Below are positions 6,579 through 16,297 of a stretch of DNA of 64,000 nucleotides, piece after piece; position 1 is the stretch's first letter; every line of letters begins with the position of its first letter. Source of the DNA: Elusimicrobiota bacterium (GTDB lineage: Bacteria; Elusimicrobiota; Elusimicrobia; FEN-1173; JAKLIF01); assembly GCA_022709755.1 (NCBI GenBank), contig JAKLIF010000001.1:186001-250000 (forward strand), in the 5' to 3' direction. Under the pieces are notes generated by a model. That model was not told the DNA's origin. It did no database searches and saw only the letters and a program-made list of their open reading frames with translations. A program made the translations under genes and the position numbers.

Positions 6579-7574
6579 TCATTGAAAGTGCTCGTATCCC
6601 TTCGTCGCGGTGATCTCTTGTTTGTCATCCCAGGCGCGCACTCCGTGCTTCGCATCGACGATGATCCCGACCGCGCGCAGACCCCGCGGCAACGACCGGC
6701 CGTTCCACAATCCCGGCACGGTGACAACCAACTCATAATCTTCTCCGCCCTCCAGCGCCAGCCGGAGAGGATCGATCCCATTCTCCGACGCCCATCTCCT
6801 CAGTTCCGCCGAGACAGGCAGCGAGGTCACATCGAGGCGGGCTCCCACTCCCGACGCCCGCGCCAAGAGGAGGACGGATCGCCACAACCCGTCGGAAGAA
6901 TCGATCATGGCCGACAGGCGTTTCCTCGCGGTCCATTCCGCCGCTTCGGACAGACGCGGACGGGGCCTTAAAAATCGCGAAATCAATTCCTTTTCCGTCT
7001 TCGAGAAAGGTCCCCGGGGATTTTTTTGGAGTATCCTCAGGCCCGCCGCCGCATCGCCCAGCGTCCCCGTCACGCACACGACGTCTCCAGGCCGGGCGCC
7101 GGACCTCAACACCAGGTCCCGCTTGGAACCGGCCCATCCGACGGCGGCCAGCGAAACCACGATCTTCCCGGAGCGGACAGTGTCTCCTCCGACGATCTGA
7201 AACCCGTGCCGGCGCGACATCGCCTGCAGCCCTCGGCGGATCCCGTCGGCAAACCGCAGATTCTCCGATGGAGGAAGACCCAGGGACACCACACCGAAGG
7301 CGGGCCGGACGCGTCCCATGGCGGCCAAATCCGAAAGGTTCATCGCCGCGAGTTTATAGCCGAGGTCCTCCCCGGTGGTCCATCTTCTCTCGAAATGGAC
7401 TCCTTCCACCATCATATCCGTTGTGATGACGGCCAACCCACGGCCGAACGGACAGGCCACCGCGGCCGCATCATCGCCGGGCCCCACGGCCACGGCTTTC
7501 GTCAACGGACGGTTCAACGCGGGCAAGAGGGCCTTCAAGAACCCCCATTCCCCGGCCTGGCGGAACGTCGTCAT
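6579..7574 (-). CDS. thiL: Thiamine-monophosphate kinase
   Basis: ThiL phosphorylates thiamine monophosphate to thiamine pyrophosphate. The protein has VGPGDDAAAV (residues 30-39), TTDMMVEGVHF, KLAAMNLSDLAAMG and GGDTVRSGKIVVS, the conserved AIRS-superfamily nucleotide and magnesium motifs, and IDSSDGLW and LEGGEDYELV later. The length of 331 residues is normal. It heads the thiL-tsaE-tsaB-rimI run. Confidence 0.95.
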   Translation of the reverse strand: MTTFRQAGEWGFLKALLPALNRPLTKAVAVGPGDDAAAVACPFGRGLAVITTDMMVEGVHFERRWTTGEDLGYKLAAMNLSDLAAMGRVRPAFGVVSLGLPPSENLRFADGIRRGLQAMSRRHGFQIVGGDTVRSGKIVVSLAAVGWAGSKRDLVLRSGARPGDVVCVTGTLGDAAAGLRILQKNPRGPFSKTEKELISRFLRPRPRLSEAAEWTARKRLSAMIDSSDGLWRSVLLLARASGVGARLDVTSLPVSAELRRWASENGIDPLRLALEGGEDYELVVTVPGLWNGRSLPRGLRAVGIIVDAKHGVRAWDDKQEITATKGYEHFQ

Positions 7575-7608
7575 GAGACCGAAAAGAGGCCGATCCCCGT
7601 CGGTCTGT

Positions 7609-7830
7609 TTACGAGGGTTTCTTGTCCGGATGATGGCTCGGCGTTTCGACGGCCGACGAGGAATAGGGCGGTTTCAATCCCGTGAAACCGGCGATCAAGG
7701 AGACGATACCTCCCATCAGGAAACAGATGGGGACGCCCCCCTTCAAAAAGATGATGACCTCCCGGGGCCAAGCCAATATCCCGATAATACCCACCGCTGA
7801 CATCACCATACCGACGATGATTGTGATCAT
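7609..7830 (-). CDS. Small two-helix membrane protein
   Basis: The 73-residue protein has two hydrophobic segments (about residues 1-20 and 26-50) and a polar, Ser/Pro/Lys-rich tail. GGAGAGTCTC directly precedes the ATG. It lies between thiL and the M20 amidohydrolase on the same strand. No family could be recognised. Confidence 0.6.
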   Translation of the reverse strand: MITIIVGMVMSAVGIIGILAWPREVIIFLKGGVPICFLMGGIVSLIAGFTGLKPPYSSSAVETPSHHPDKKPS

Positions 7831-7856
7831 GAGACTCTCCTTTTCTTAATGAAAAT

Positions 7857-9029
7857 TCAGCGCCGACCCGCCGTCTTCAAAAACGCCAGTCCGGCTTTTG
7901 CCACCGCGGTCATGTATTCCACCCCGACGGGGAGGACCCCTTCGTTCAGGAAGAATCCGGGGTGATGCCACGGTTTCCGCGAACGGGCGGAGGCATCCGA
8001 ACTCCCCAGATACATGTAGCATCCGGGCGCCCGTTTCAGGTATTCCGAAAAATCCTCCCCGCCCATGGACGGCCGGTCGAGAACCTTGACATTCCGATGT
8101 CCCACGACATCGCGAGCGGTCCGAAGGCATAGATCCACCAAGGCCCGGTCATTATTCAATGCGTCGCCCAGATTCTCATATTGGAAACGGTAGGATCCTC
8201 CCATGGATCTCACGATGCCCGACACGATGTCCTCAATCAGGCGCGGCATGCGTTTCTGGAGTGTCTTGGAGAGCGTGCGGACGGTCCCGGTGAGAGTCAC
8301 CGACTCCGCCAAGATATTGAAACGGTGCCCCCCCTGGATGGTGCCGACCGTCAGGACCGCCGGTTCCACGGGATCGACCCGCCGAGAGACGACCGTCTGA
8401 AGGGCATTCACGACCGTCGACGCCATCACGACGGCATCGCTTCCCTCGTGAGGATAGGCGCCATGTCCGCCATCGCCGCGGATCTCGATGGTAAATTTAT
8501 CGACGGCGGCCATCAACGGCCCCGACTTCACGGCCAGGGTCCCGACGCGGAAACGCGGATTCACGTGACACCCGAACACCGCGCCGACCGGCGGGGCCGA
8601 CAGGACCCCGTCTTGGACCAACTGTTTGGCGCCCGCGGCGCCTTCTTCGTCCGGTTGAAACAAGAATTTTACCGCCCCCGGGAGAGACCCCTTCTCCCGG
8701 GCCAGTCTCAGTGCCGACGTCAGAACGATGGCCGTGTGCGCGTCATGGCCGCAGGCATGCATCACGCCGGCACGGCGGGAACGGAACGGCAGATTGTTTT
8801 TCTCCTGCAACGGGAGTGCATCGAGGTCAGCCCTCAACGCCACGCAGGGGCCGGGCTTTGCCCCGCGCACAACGCCGACGACTCCCGTCTTTGAGATTTT
8901 TCGCGCGGAGATGTGCGCCGCCCGGAGCGTTTGGAACACCAGGCGCGCGGTATCGTGTTCCTGAAGTCCCAATTCAGGGTTCTGATGAATCCGGCGGCGG
9001 AGTTGAACGGCTTTTTGTCGCCAATCCAT
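7857..9029 (-). CDS. M20-family amidohydrolase (amino-acid/peptide deacylase)
   Basis: The 390-residue protein matches the M20D (IAL/AMA/hippurate hydrolase) group: RRIHQNPELGLQEHDTA, LRADLDALPLQEKN, MHACGHDAHTAI, FLFQPDEEG and a late MGGEDFSEYL. The Cys/His/Glu residues are the two-metal ligands. Members remove N-acyl groups from amino acids or short peptides; the substrate here is unknown. The start MDWRQKA lies two bases after the nnrD stop. The opp-type transporter further along could feed peptides to such an enzyme. Confidence 0.9.
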   Translation of the reverse strand: MDWRQKAVQLRRRIHQNPELGLQEHDTARLVFQTLRAAHISARKISKTGVVGVVRGAKPGPCVALRADLDALPLQEKNNLPFRSRRAGVMHACGHDAHTAIVLTSALRLAREKGSLPGAVKFLFQPDEEGAAGAKQLVQDGVLSAPPVGAVFGCHVNPRFRVGTLAVKSGPLMAAVDKFTIEIRGDGGHGAYPHEGSDAVVMASTVVNALQTVVSRRVDPVEPAVLTVGTIQGGHRFNILAESVTLTGTVRTLSKTLQKRMPRLIEDIVSGIVRSMGGSYRFQYENLGDALNNDRALVDLCLRTARDVVGHRNVKVLDRPSMGGEDFSEYLKRAPGCYMYLGSSDASARSRKPWHHPGFFLNEGVLPVGVEYMTAVAKAGLAFLKTAGRR

Positions 9030-9031
9030 GG

Positions 9032-9952
9032 TCAGACGGCGGCTCCGAACACTTTCCGGAACGCGTCGGGCAGACAATCGACGACATCGCCGGCCAAAAG
9101 ACTGATGCGGGTCTTCTTCTGAGCGGCCAGATCGCCCGCCAATCCGTGGATGAACACCGCCAGCAACGCGGCTCTCATCAGCCGCTCGTCCATGTTATCG
9201 GCGGACACCTGTCCGACCAAAGAAGCGGTGAGACCGCACAAGACGTCTCCCATCCCCGGACCCGCCATGCCCGGATTCCCGGTCGGATTGACGTACGTCT
9301 TTTCTCCGTCGGAAACCACCGTTTCGTGGCCCTTCAAGACGCACACGCCGCCCGTCTTCTGGGCGGCTTTCGACGCCCACTCGGCGCGCTGGGAATTGAC
9401 CCTCTCCGCCGTGACTCCCATCAACCGCCCCAACTCGCCCGGGTGAGGGGTCAGCACGACCGGCGTCTTCACGTCCAGCGGCCAACCGGTCGAAGCCACC
9501 AGGTTGATGGCATCGGCATCCATGACCACCGGCGTCCCGCAATGGCAAATGACGTTCCTCACAAAAAGCCCCGTGGAATGATGGGAACCGATCCCCGGAC
9601 CCAGCGCCAAAACAGACGACGGCCGACGGGAAACGAACTCATCCACATATTTCCAACCGATCTCATCGAAGGTGCCCGCGTCCGTCTCCGGCAGACCCCG
9701 CGTCATGGTCTCCCACCGCCCGGACGTTGCCACGACGGACTGTTGTCCCTCCGGGACGCCCAGCGTCACCAACCCGGCTCCGCCCCGAAGGGCCCCCGAC
9801 GCGCACAAGCAGGCGGCGCCCGTCATTCCGCGCGAACCCGCCAAAACGAACACATGTCCGAAATCGCCTTTGTGGGCGGCGGCCGGACGAGGGACGATCC
9901 ATTTTCGGACCAGAGAAACCGTGATGGGATGAGCGGCGTTTTTCTTCGTCAT
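9032..9952 (-). CDS. nnrD: ADP/ATP-dependent NAD(P)H-hydrate dehydratase
   Basis: NnrD repairs hydrated NAD(P)H. The ribokinase-like YjeF C-terminal domain is clear: KGDFGHVFVLAGS, LTPHPGEL, VCVLKGHETVVSD and the nucleotide loop NPTGNPGMAGPGMGDVLCG. The loop reads PGMGD where the family usually has GTGD; the catalytic Asp is kept. The partner epimerase NnrE is a separate gene at 27822-28514 rather than fused. It overlaps acpS by 4 bases. Confidence 0.92.
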   Translation of the reverse strand: MTKKNAAHPITVSLVRKWIVPRPAAAHKGDFGHVFVLAGSRGMTGAACLCASGALRGGAGLVTLGVPEGQQSVVATSGRWETMTRGLPETDAGTFDEIGWKYVDEFVSRRPSSVLALGPGIGSHHSTGLFVRNVICHCGTPVVMDADAINLVASTGWPLDVKTPVVLTPHPGELGRLMGVTAERVNSQRAEWASKAAQKTGGVCVLKGHETVVSDGEKTYVNPTGNPGMAGPGMGDVLCGLTASLVGQVSADNMDERLMRAALLAVFIHGLAGDLAAQKKTRISLLAGDVVDCLPDAFRKVFGAAV

Positions 9953-10362
9953 AAGTTTCCTTTCTGAAAAAAGGCGACGGCGACCGCCGTCTGCGAGGTA
10001 TGGGACAACGAAATGGTGACCTCCTTCTCGAACCGCCTCAAAGAGCCCCCCAACTCCACTTCAGGACGGCCGGTGGGAGTGTTCCGGATAGAGATGTTCT
10101 TATGTGCCAGCGCGGTCTCTCCCCGCTTCGGGGACCACTGTCCGTCGAGCGCCTTATAAACCGCTTCCTTGGCGGCGAAACGGACGGCGAAATGTTGGGC
10201 GGAATTCCTCTTCTTGGAGCAATAAGAGATCTCTCTTTTGGAAAATATGCGGGTCAAAAAACGCGTGTTGCGGACAAGCCGAGCGATTCGCTCCACTTCC
10301 ACAATATCGATACCAACGGAGGCGCGCCGTTGATCCCTGTATGAACAAACCGGAGGTTTCAT
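9949..10362 (-). CDS. acpS: Holo-[acyl-carrier-protein] synthase
   Basis: AcpS transfers 4'-phosphopantetheine from CoA to acyl carrier protein. VGIDIVEVERI and FAVRFAAKEAVYKAL carry the metal-binding Asp and Glu; ISLSHTSQTAVAVAFF is the C-terminal family motif. At 137 residues it has about 15 extra N-terminal residues; no better in-frame start exists, and the ATG used has no strong ribosome site. Confidence 0.93.
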   Translation of the reverse strand: MKPPVCSYRDQRRASVGIDIVEVERIARLVRNTRFLTRIFSKREISYCSKKRNSAQHFAVRFAAKEAVYKALDGQWSPKRGETALAHKNISIRNTPTGRPEVELGGSLRRFEKEVTISLSHTSQTAVAVAFFQKGNL

Positions 10363-10481
10363 ATGATGGACGGAAGTTGCCCAGACCGTACCGTGCTGAT
10401 TTTATCAAATTTCGAGGGTCGATAGGACGGAAATATTGGATCAACGACAGGGCCGAATCAATGTCTTTTCGGCCGCCGACG

Positions 10482-12062
10482 TCAGTCCTTGGGGGGAACG
10501 TAGAGGAGGGAGTAGGGGCGGGCGGGACGGACGGAATAAGCCGGCTCTTCCTGTTCCGGGGAAGCCCAAAGACCCGTCTTCGAGGGGACTTCCAGGAGGA
10601 CGGTACCCCGACGGAGACGGAGCGCCTCCCGGATCAGTTCCGGCGACGTCAAATAAAAGACCGGTCCGGATCGCCGGGACAGCAAGGCCACGCGTTCCTC
10701 GAACGGGAACGGAAAATAATAATCCCGACCGGCGCGCACATCGCCGAAGACACGAAATGCGTCGAAGTTCCAATAGGGTCCCAACTGATATTCAAAGACG
10801 GAATCATAACCGAACCGGAAGGACGGGACGTTCCGATGGTCCCGCTGCACCCGTCCGGCGCGTCGGGCGTTTTCCAACACCGGCGGGAGTACATTGGGAG
10901 TCTGTACCACATAAAAATACAGTTTAACGCAGACAAAGAACATCACGGCCGATATCGTAATGGAATTCAGCAACCGTTCACGAATGTCCAGCCGGGTGAC
11001 CGCCCGAGAGAGCACGTTCCCGACGAACGGGAGTGTCAGGAGAACAGGCACCATCAGGTTCCGTTCCAACTCATGGGAATGGACCTTGGTGAGACTGGCG
11101 ACAAAGAAAACGGCCAGCATCCCGAACGCCCATAAGAAGACGACCCGGCTTTTATGCCGGATAAATTGAGAGGAGAAGAGAAACGCCGCCAGAAGGCCCG
11201 AACTGATATACCGGTATTTCACGGTGAGTATGAAAGGCATCAGAAACATCCTCTGGGGGAATCCGATCTCTTTTTCAGTCAGCGGGACGAAGACGACGTC
11301 CAGAGGGTTTCCGAGGGTGATCCCCAGCCGGACACAGACGAACAGGATGGCCAGTAAGGGGAGAAAGAACGCGGACCAGAAGAATATTTTCCGGTCACGG
11401 GAGACCAGCGCGTCTTTCCTCAGTTTGAACAAGAGGGTCACGGCGAAGAACCCGATGAACACCCACGATTCATACCGCGTCCAGGCGGCCAGAGAGAGCA
11501 AGAGAGAGGCGGTTCCCAATCCCCATCGGGAGATCCCGTCCGATTCCCAGTGACACTGGACTCCCCAGACGGCCCCCAGCAAGAGAACGGCGTAGAGAGG
11601 TTCCGCGGCCCCCGAGAAGGACAGGAACACCGACGCCGGCAGGAACACGGCGAGGACGGTCGCCAGGATCGCGGTGGGTCCGTCGAACAATCTCAGAGAC
11701 ACCGCATAAACCAACACGAGCGCGACCCCTCCGAACAAACTGTTCATCCCCAGGGCCGTATAGAGGATGTCCGTCCCCAGAAGGCGCGTGACTCCGCCGA
11801 CGACCATCGCGGGGAGCGGAAGCCAGAAAGACATCAAGAACCAACGGGATTGGTCCCACCAATCGAACATCGCGATGATCCGGCCGGCCGAATCGGCGAA
11901 GTAGAGAGGGAGACGGTCGTTCTGATGGAACAGGATTCCCAGAAGGACCCCTCGCATCAGGAGCAACAGGACGACCACAAAAGCGTGCGCCAGGAAACGC
12001 TGGACTTTTGTTTCGGACTGTGTTTCGAGGGATCGGAGAGACGAGAGGAACCGGTTGAACAT
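10482..12062 (-). CDS. Polytopic membrane protein, GT-C glycosyltransferase-like
   Basis: The 526-residue protein has roughly ten hydrophobic segments from residue 25 to 390 and a soluble C-terminal part of about 130 residues. ADSAGRIIAMFDWWDQSRW near the first extracytoplasmic loop, SLAAWTRYESWVF and the overall layout resemble GT39/ArnT-type enzymes that move sugars from polyprenyl phosphates. No single family could be fixed. It is followed by acpS after 119 bases that hold no visible gene. Confidence 0.65.
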   Translation of the reverse strand: MFNRFLSSLRSLETQSETKVQRFLAHAFVVVLLLLMRGVLLGILFHQNDRLPLYFADSAGRIIAMFDWWDQSRWFLMSFWLPLPAMVVGGVTRLLGTDILYTALGMNSLFGGVALVLVYAVSLRLFDGPTAILATVLAVFLPASVFLSFSGAAEPLYAVLLLGAVWGVQCHWESDGISRWGLGTASLLLSLAAWTRYESWVFIGFFAVTLLFKLRKDALVSRDRKIFFWSAFFLPLLAILFVCVRLGITLGNPLDVVFVPLTEKEIGFPQRMFLMPFILTVKYRYISSGLLAAFLFSSQFIRHKSRVVFLWAFGMLAVFFVASLTKVHSHELERNLMVPVLLTLPFVGNVLSRAVTRLDIRERLLNSITISAVMFFVCVKLYFYVVQTPNVLPPVLENARRAGRVQRDHRNVPSFRFGYDSVFEYQLGPYWNFDAFRVFGDVRAGRDYYFPFPFEERVALLSRRSGPVFYLTSPELIREALRLRRGTVLLEVPSKTGLWASPEQEEPAYSVRPARPYSLLYVPPKD

Positions 12063-12102
12063 GAGGAGGAGAGCGGCTAGGCGCGGGAGGACGGGAACAT
12101 CT

Positions 12103-13077
12103 CTATTCGACTTTTTTCTTTTTGATCATCCCCTCCCACACTTTCAGGATGGTCTTGTCCCACCAACCGCGCTCGACCTCTTCTTTCATCATCTGGAACG
12201 CCTTCTCCTGAGAAAAGGCCACCTTATAGGAGCGGCGGGTGGTGAGGGCGTCGTAGATGTCCACGATGCTGACGATGCGCACGGTGTCCATGATGTTCGC
12301 CGCCTTCAGTCCGTCGGGGTATCCGGTCCCATCCAGGCGTTCGTGATGGTTCCGGATGATGGGGATGATCTCCTTGATGCCTTTCAACCGCTGGCAGATC
12401 TCGAACCCCATGACGGGATGTTTGCGCATGGTCTCCCACTCCTCTTTGTCGAGGGCGGCCTCCTTCTGAAGGATCGCATCGGGCACGCCGAGCTTCCCGA
12501 TGTCGTGCAGGATGCCCCCTTTGTGCAAAAGTTCCAGTTTCTCCTCGGGATATCCGAGTTCCCGGCCCAACGAGACGGCGAAGCGGGCCACGCGGTCGGC
12601 ATGACCGAGCGTGTAGCGGTCCTTCGCCTCGATGGTGCGCGCCAGAGTGAACAGGATGGATTCGGCGTCTTCGAGGGCGTCGGTCATGGCCTTGAGATGG
12701 AGGAGCGACTTCAGGCGCGCCAGCAATTCGGCTGCCTGGACCGGTTTGGTGATGAAATCGTCGCAGCCGGTCTCCAGCGCGCGGATCTTCTCCTGCTCCG
12801 GCGCCAGGCCGGTGACCATGATGACGGGAATGAATTGGGTCTTCTTGTCGTTTTTGATGTGCTGACAGAGGTCGATGCCGCTCATGTGCGGCATGTCGAT
12901 GTCGAGCACGCACAGATCGATCGTGTCCGCGCTGACCAGCGAGAGGGCTTCTCTCCCGTCGCGAGCACAGATGACCTTGTATCCACGGTTGACCAGAAGG
13001 TTCTCCAGAATCTCCTGGGCGGAACGGTCGTCGTCGGCAATGAGGATGGTGGGCTTTCTCGGCTCAGCCTGTGGCAT
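12103..13077 (-). CDS. Response regulator with HD-GYP phosphodiesterase output domain
   Basis: A receiver domain (residues 10-125; acidic pocket DDD at 15-17, phosphoacceptor D59 in VLDIDMPHMSG, Lys in ITKPVQ) is joined to an HD-GYP domain with LLHKGGILHDIGKLG and HHERLDGTGYPDG. HD-GYP proteins hydrolyse cyclic di-GMP (some act on cGAMP), so this is likely a phosphorylation-controlled phosphodiesterase. All catalytic motifs are present. The start at MPQAEP is the first ATG; no good ribosome site is visible. No histidine kinase is adjacent. Confidence 0.92.
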   Translation of the reverse strand: MPQAEPRKPTILIADDDRSAQEILENLLVNRGYKVICARDGREALSLVSADTIDLCVLDIDMPHMSGIDLCQHIKNDKKTQFIPVIMVTGLAPEQEKIRALETGCDDFITKPVQAAELLARLKSLLHLKAMTDALEDAESILFTLARTIEAKDRYTLGHADRVARFAVSLGRELGYPEEKLELLHKGGILHDIGKLGVPDAILQKEAALDKEEWETMRKHPVMGFEICQRLKGIKEIIPIIRNHHERLDGTGYPDGLKAANIMDTVRIVSIVDIYDALTTRRSYKVAFSQEKAFQMMKEEVERGWWDKTILKVWEGMIKKKKVE

Positions 13078-13145
13078 GATAGACAAATAATATCAAACTA
13101 CTCCTCCGTTGAGCAACCATGCTCCCGGAGAAAAGGGGCCGGAGC

Positions 13146-14000
13146 TCAGTCCCGAAGGGTGAAGGAGGCGCGGCCGACCCAACTCACGCCGAAGAGAACT
13201 CTCCAATCCTCGTCTCGATACCGCACCGGCCCGACGGAAAGTCCGTATCCGGCTTTGAACTTGATGTTGCCGTATCTCAGGCGGACGCCCGGGATGACCA
13301 TCGCCCGGCGGCCAGACGTTCCCTCCAGCCGCCGTCCGCCTTTGCTCTCAGTGTCGAACGATTCGCCCCACGCCTCCGCCAACACCGCCCAAACGTCGTT
13401 CCCGAACCGGGTCGAGAGGCCGTAGGTCACGACGTCCGACGGGTTGTGACGGACCCCGTAAGGCCGGTATTCTCCCGTCCACCGATAACCGACATAAGAA
13501 TCCACCGCGCACGGGACCCCGGACCAACCGAACATCACCCCCGGTTCGGCGCCGAACCCCTGGCCGAGCCCTTTTTCCTCTTCCCCCGTAGGGAAAATAA
13601 CGTCCGCCTTGACGGCGCCGTTCCATCCTTCTCCGGACCCCCAGAACCGCGTCTTATAGGTGCCGATCAGATCGCCGAAACCGCTTTCCTTCTGGAGCAA
13701 CGCGGACCCATTCTGCGATATCTTCAAACGCCACCAGCCGTAAGGCAATTCCAACCGGAGTTCACTCTTTCCGGAGAGGCCGTATCTGACGAAGAGACCG
13801 TCCTGTCCGGATGACTGAGACCAAGTCGCGCCGGGTTGTCCCTCCACCACATATTTATTCTCGCCGCAACGGCTCTCGAGGCCGACTTCCAGCCCCCCCG
13901 GGGCGACCACGCGCGAGGCCGTCTCCATCAGGAGCGGTTCCGCCGACACGCACCGGCCCAGACACAGGATCGCCGCGACGATGGGAAATTTTTTGATCAT
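13146..14000 (-). CDS. Outer-membrane beta-barrel protein, transporter-like
   Basis: A signal peptide (MIKKFPIVAAILCLGRCVSA) precedes about 265 residues of alternating polar/aromatic beta-strand sequence rich in Gly, Tyr and Trp, such as LFVRYGLSGKSELRLELPYG. It resembles the MetA-pathway/transporter family of outer-membrane barrels, whose substrates are mostly unknown. It overlaps the upstream lipoprotein gene by 4 bases, so the two are probably made together. Confidence 0.65.
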   Translation of the reverse strand: MIKKFPIVAAILCLGRCVSAEPLLMETASRVVAPGGLEVGLESRCGENKYVVEGQPGATWSQSSGQDGLFVRYGLSGKSELRLELPYGWWRLKISQNGSALLQKESGFGDLIGTYKTRFWGSGEGWNGAVKADVIFPTGEEEKGLGQGFGAEPGVMFGWSGVPCAVDSYVGYRWTGEYRPYGVRHNPSDVVTYGLSTRFGNDVWAVLAEAWGESFDTESKGGRRLEGTSGRRAMVIPGVRLRYGNIKFKAGYGLSVGPVRYRDEDWRVLFGVSWVGRASFTLRD

Positions 14001-14647
14001 ACCGGATCCAGTTCCATGAACGTGAGTGAAATATGTTCCCCGGGCCCGAGACTGACCGTCGTGGAACGCCGGCGGTATCCCGCCCTGGACACCGTCAACT
14101 CGTAGGTCCCCGCCGGCACGTTTTCCAGGACGAACGCGCCGTTCGAATCCGTATACGCTTTCTGATCGAGACTGTTGATCCGAACCAACACCCCCGAATG
14201 ATCCGTCGTCCTGACCAGCGTCGCTTTCCCCGTGATGTTCCCTGTTTTTTGGACGAAGATGAACCCAAGGTCCACGGTGGTGTCGGGGAGGGCGTTCAGG
14301 GTCGCGCAGGCCTTCCAGAGGGGTGAATATTCGGCCAAGAGCGTGTGCGGCCCGGCGGGGACATCGGTGAAAACGAAGGACCCGTCACGGGAAACGATCG
14401 TCCTCATGCTGGAATCGACCAGGACCACCGTCACGTCCGCCGTCCCGAGGGCCGCGGGGGCCGACATCGACGGCGAAGGCAACATCAGCTGTCCCCGGAC
14501 CGTCCCTTTCCCGGGAGAACTGGAGACCTGCGTCAAGTTCCTCGACTCGCGGCCGTGCGTCAGCCTGTCCAACAGCCGGCTGCATCCGCATGAAAGGACG
14601 GAGACGGCGACGCAGAGACCCATCGGGAACAGGATCCTTTTTTTCAT
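13997..14647 (-). CDS. Lipoprotein with carboxypeptidase-regulatory-like domains
   Basis: The 216-residue protein starts MKKRILFPMGLCVAVSVLSC, a signal peptide with lipobox VLSC, and so is likely lipid-anchored. Two beta-sandwich repeats follow: one near residues 75-125 (SRDGSFVFTDVPAGPHTLLA) and one near 145-215 (DSNGAFVLENVPAGTYELTV). Such domains are structural, not enzymatic. The start forms an ATGA overlap with the upstream membrane protein gene. Confidence 0.75.
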   Translation of the reverse strand: MKKRILFPMGLCVAVSVLSCGCSRLLDRLTHGRESRNLTQVSSSPGKGTVRGQLMLPSPSMSAPAALGTADVTVVLVDSSMRTIVSRDGSFVFTDVPAGPHTLLAEYSPLWKACATLNALPDTTVDLGFIFVQKTGNITGKATLVRTTDHSGVLVRINSLDQKAYTDSNGAFVLENVPAGTYELTVSRAGYRRRSTTVSLGPGEHISLTFMELDPV

Positions 14648-16287
14648 GGTTCGGGCGCCTCGACGACTTGCAATAAGCGATATCTCTCCCACGGTTCCCT
14701 CGAGAAAGAAAACGGCAAGGCCCCCCACACTGAGGCATAGAAACCCGCCGATCCCCGGTTGTCCATCACATGAAGCGGGAAAGAGGCGGGATACTCATAT
14801 GTTTTAACGTGTTGGAACCGATATGGGGAGAGGGCATATTCCCAACGGGGCATGATGACGTCGCGTTTCAATATCAGGTCCCCTCTCCTCAAGACGGTCT
14901 CGCGGAAAGCGGGGATCCACCCGGCCTCCTTGAGATAACTGTCCGTGAACGAATCGCCGAGGAAAAAACCCCGGGCTCCGTCTTTCAACCAGCCGTCCCG
15001 GCGGGTGTCCCGGATGATGAGCCTGGCTGTCTGCGCCTGGAAATAGTCCGACACGGCCAGGGATCCGCTCGACACAAGGAGGACCGAGGCGATGAGTGTC
15101 TTGTAGCGGTTCTTCCCGACGATGGAGAACGGGTGCAGTTTCTCGATCCTCCGCCAGCACAGGAACGCCGCCGGGACCAAGAGAGTGAGGTAATAGCGGG
15201 AGGCCACCCACCCGACGGTCATCATCATCTGTGCGGACCCGAGGACCATCCACAGGAACAAGAACTTGTCCTCCGGCCTCAGGCCCTTGAGCATGAAGAC
15301 CAGGTCCAGGAAGAACACCACCGACGAGACGACAAAAAAGGAGATCAGGAAAGCCGAAAGGAAAGAGAACCCTCCGCCCGGTCCGGCCAACAGGACCGTT
15401 CCGGCGGCCACGAAGGCCACCCCGTAGATGAAGACCCGGCGCGACGTCTTCAGGATGAACCTCCAAGAGAAGACCGGGAACAGGAACGATCCGCTGAAGA
15501 ACGAGAGGAACACGATCAACTGGGGCCAACCGACGGGGTGGACCGCCCGGCGCGACGCCGCCAGGATATGGGGCGCGCCGTAAACGCGCGCCGTCCAGAC
15601 GCTCCAAAGGACCATCATGAGGACGGGGATCAGCAGGTATGTCGCCCGGACCAGATCGCGCCAGGACCGTTTCTGCATCCACCACCAGAGCAACGCCATC
15701 AGGAAGAAGATCGCCCCCGTGTATTTCGTCAGGAGGGACAGCCCCAGAAAAAAAGCGCCGAGGGAGAGGAGGCGCGCGGAATCCCGCCGGAGACCGGCCA
15801 ACCAACCCCAAAGCCCCGCCACGCCGAAGAAGAACATCGTTCCGTCGATGAGCAACGAATAGGACGTGAGCCAGAAGACGGGCGTCAGGACCGCGATCAG
15901 AGTGGCCGGGAGGGCGGTGACGTAGAGGTATTGGGCGATGAGGAAGACGAAGACGGCGCTCCCGCCGGCCAGGAGGAGAAAACCGAACCGGGCGAAATCG
16001 ACGTGACCGCCGCCCAGCCGCAGAAAAAACGCCAGGACGGCATGATGCATCGGCGGGTTCACCATCCGGGGAGGAGCGCCCCGTTCCCATCCCACATGGT
16101 CGGGTCCGGCATCGTCCGCCCGGAAATCGTAGGGGCGGGAGGGGTGTTCCAGGATCCCTTCGGCCATGAGGACGTGATAGTGGTCATCGACGAAAAAGGC
16201 CCGATGGACGAACGGAAGCCCCAGCACGACCGGGACCAGTCCGATGAAGAGCAGCCTTTTCAACCGATGTTTCTTCTCGTCCGTCAT
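14644..16287 (-). CDS. GT39-family (PMT-like) membrane glycosyltransferase
   Basis: The 547-residue protein has around eleven hydrophobic segments. FVDDHYHVLMAEGIL places an acidic DD pair in the first outer loop, the usual catalytic site of PMT_2/GT39 proteins, and LLIDGTMFFFGVAGLWGW and LLTKYTGAIFFLMALLWWW are typical later helices. These enzymes use polyprenyl-phosphate sugars at the outer face of the inner membrane. The acceptor is unknown. It lies upstream of the lipoprotein and barrel genes in one run. Confidence 0.75.
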   Translation of the reverse strand: MTDEKKHRLKRLLFIGLVPVVLGLPFVHRAFFVDDHYHVLMAEGILEHPSRPYDFRADDAGPDHVGWERGAPPRMVNPPMHHAVLAFFLRLGGGHVDFARFGFLLLAGGSAVFVFLIAQYLYVTALPATLIAVLTPVFWLTSYSLLIDGTMFFFGVAGLWGWLAGLRRDSARLLSLGAFFLGLSLLTKYTGAIFFLMALLWWWMQKRSWRDLVRATYLLIPVLMMVLWSVWTARVYGAPHILAASRRAVHPVGWPQLIVFLSFFSGSFLFPVFSWRFILKTSRRVFIYGVAFVAAGTVLLAGPGGGFSFLSAFLISFFVVSSVVFFLDLVFMLKGLRPEDKFLFLWMVLGSAQMMMTVGWVASRYYLTLLVPAAFLCWRRIEKLHPFSIVGKNRYKTLIASVLLVSSGSLAVSDYFQAQTARLIIRDTRRDGWLKDGARGFFLGDSFTDSYLKEAGWIPAFRETVLRRGDLILKRDVIMPRWEYALSPYRFQHVKTYEYPASFPLHVMDNRGSAGFYASVWGALPFSFSREPWERYRLLQVVEAPEP

Positions 16288-16297
16288 GGGAAACGCC

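Noticed and set aside
6557-6781. A 75-residue N-terminal extension of TsaE
   Set aside because: It overlaps thiL coding sequence in another frame and lacks family similarity; the ATG at 6556 has its own ribosome site.
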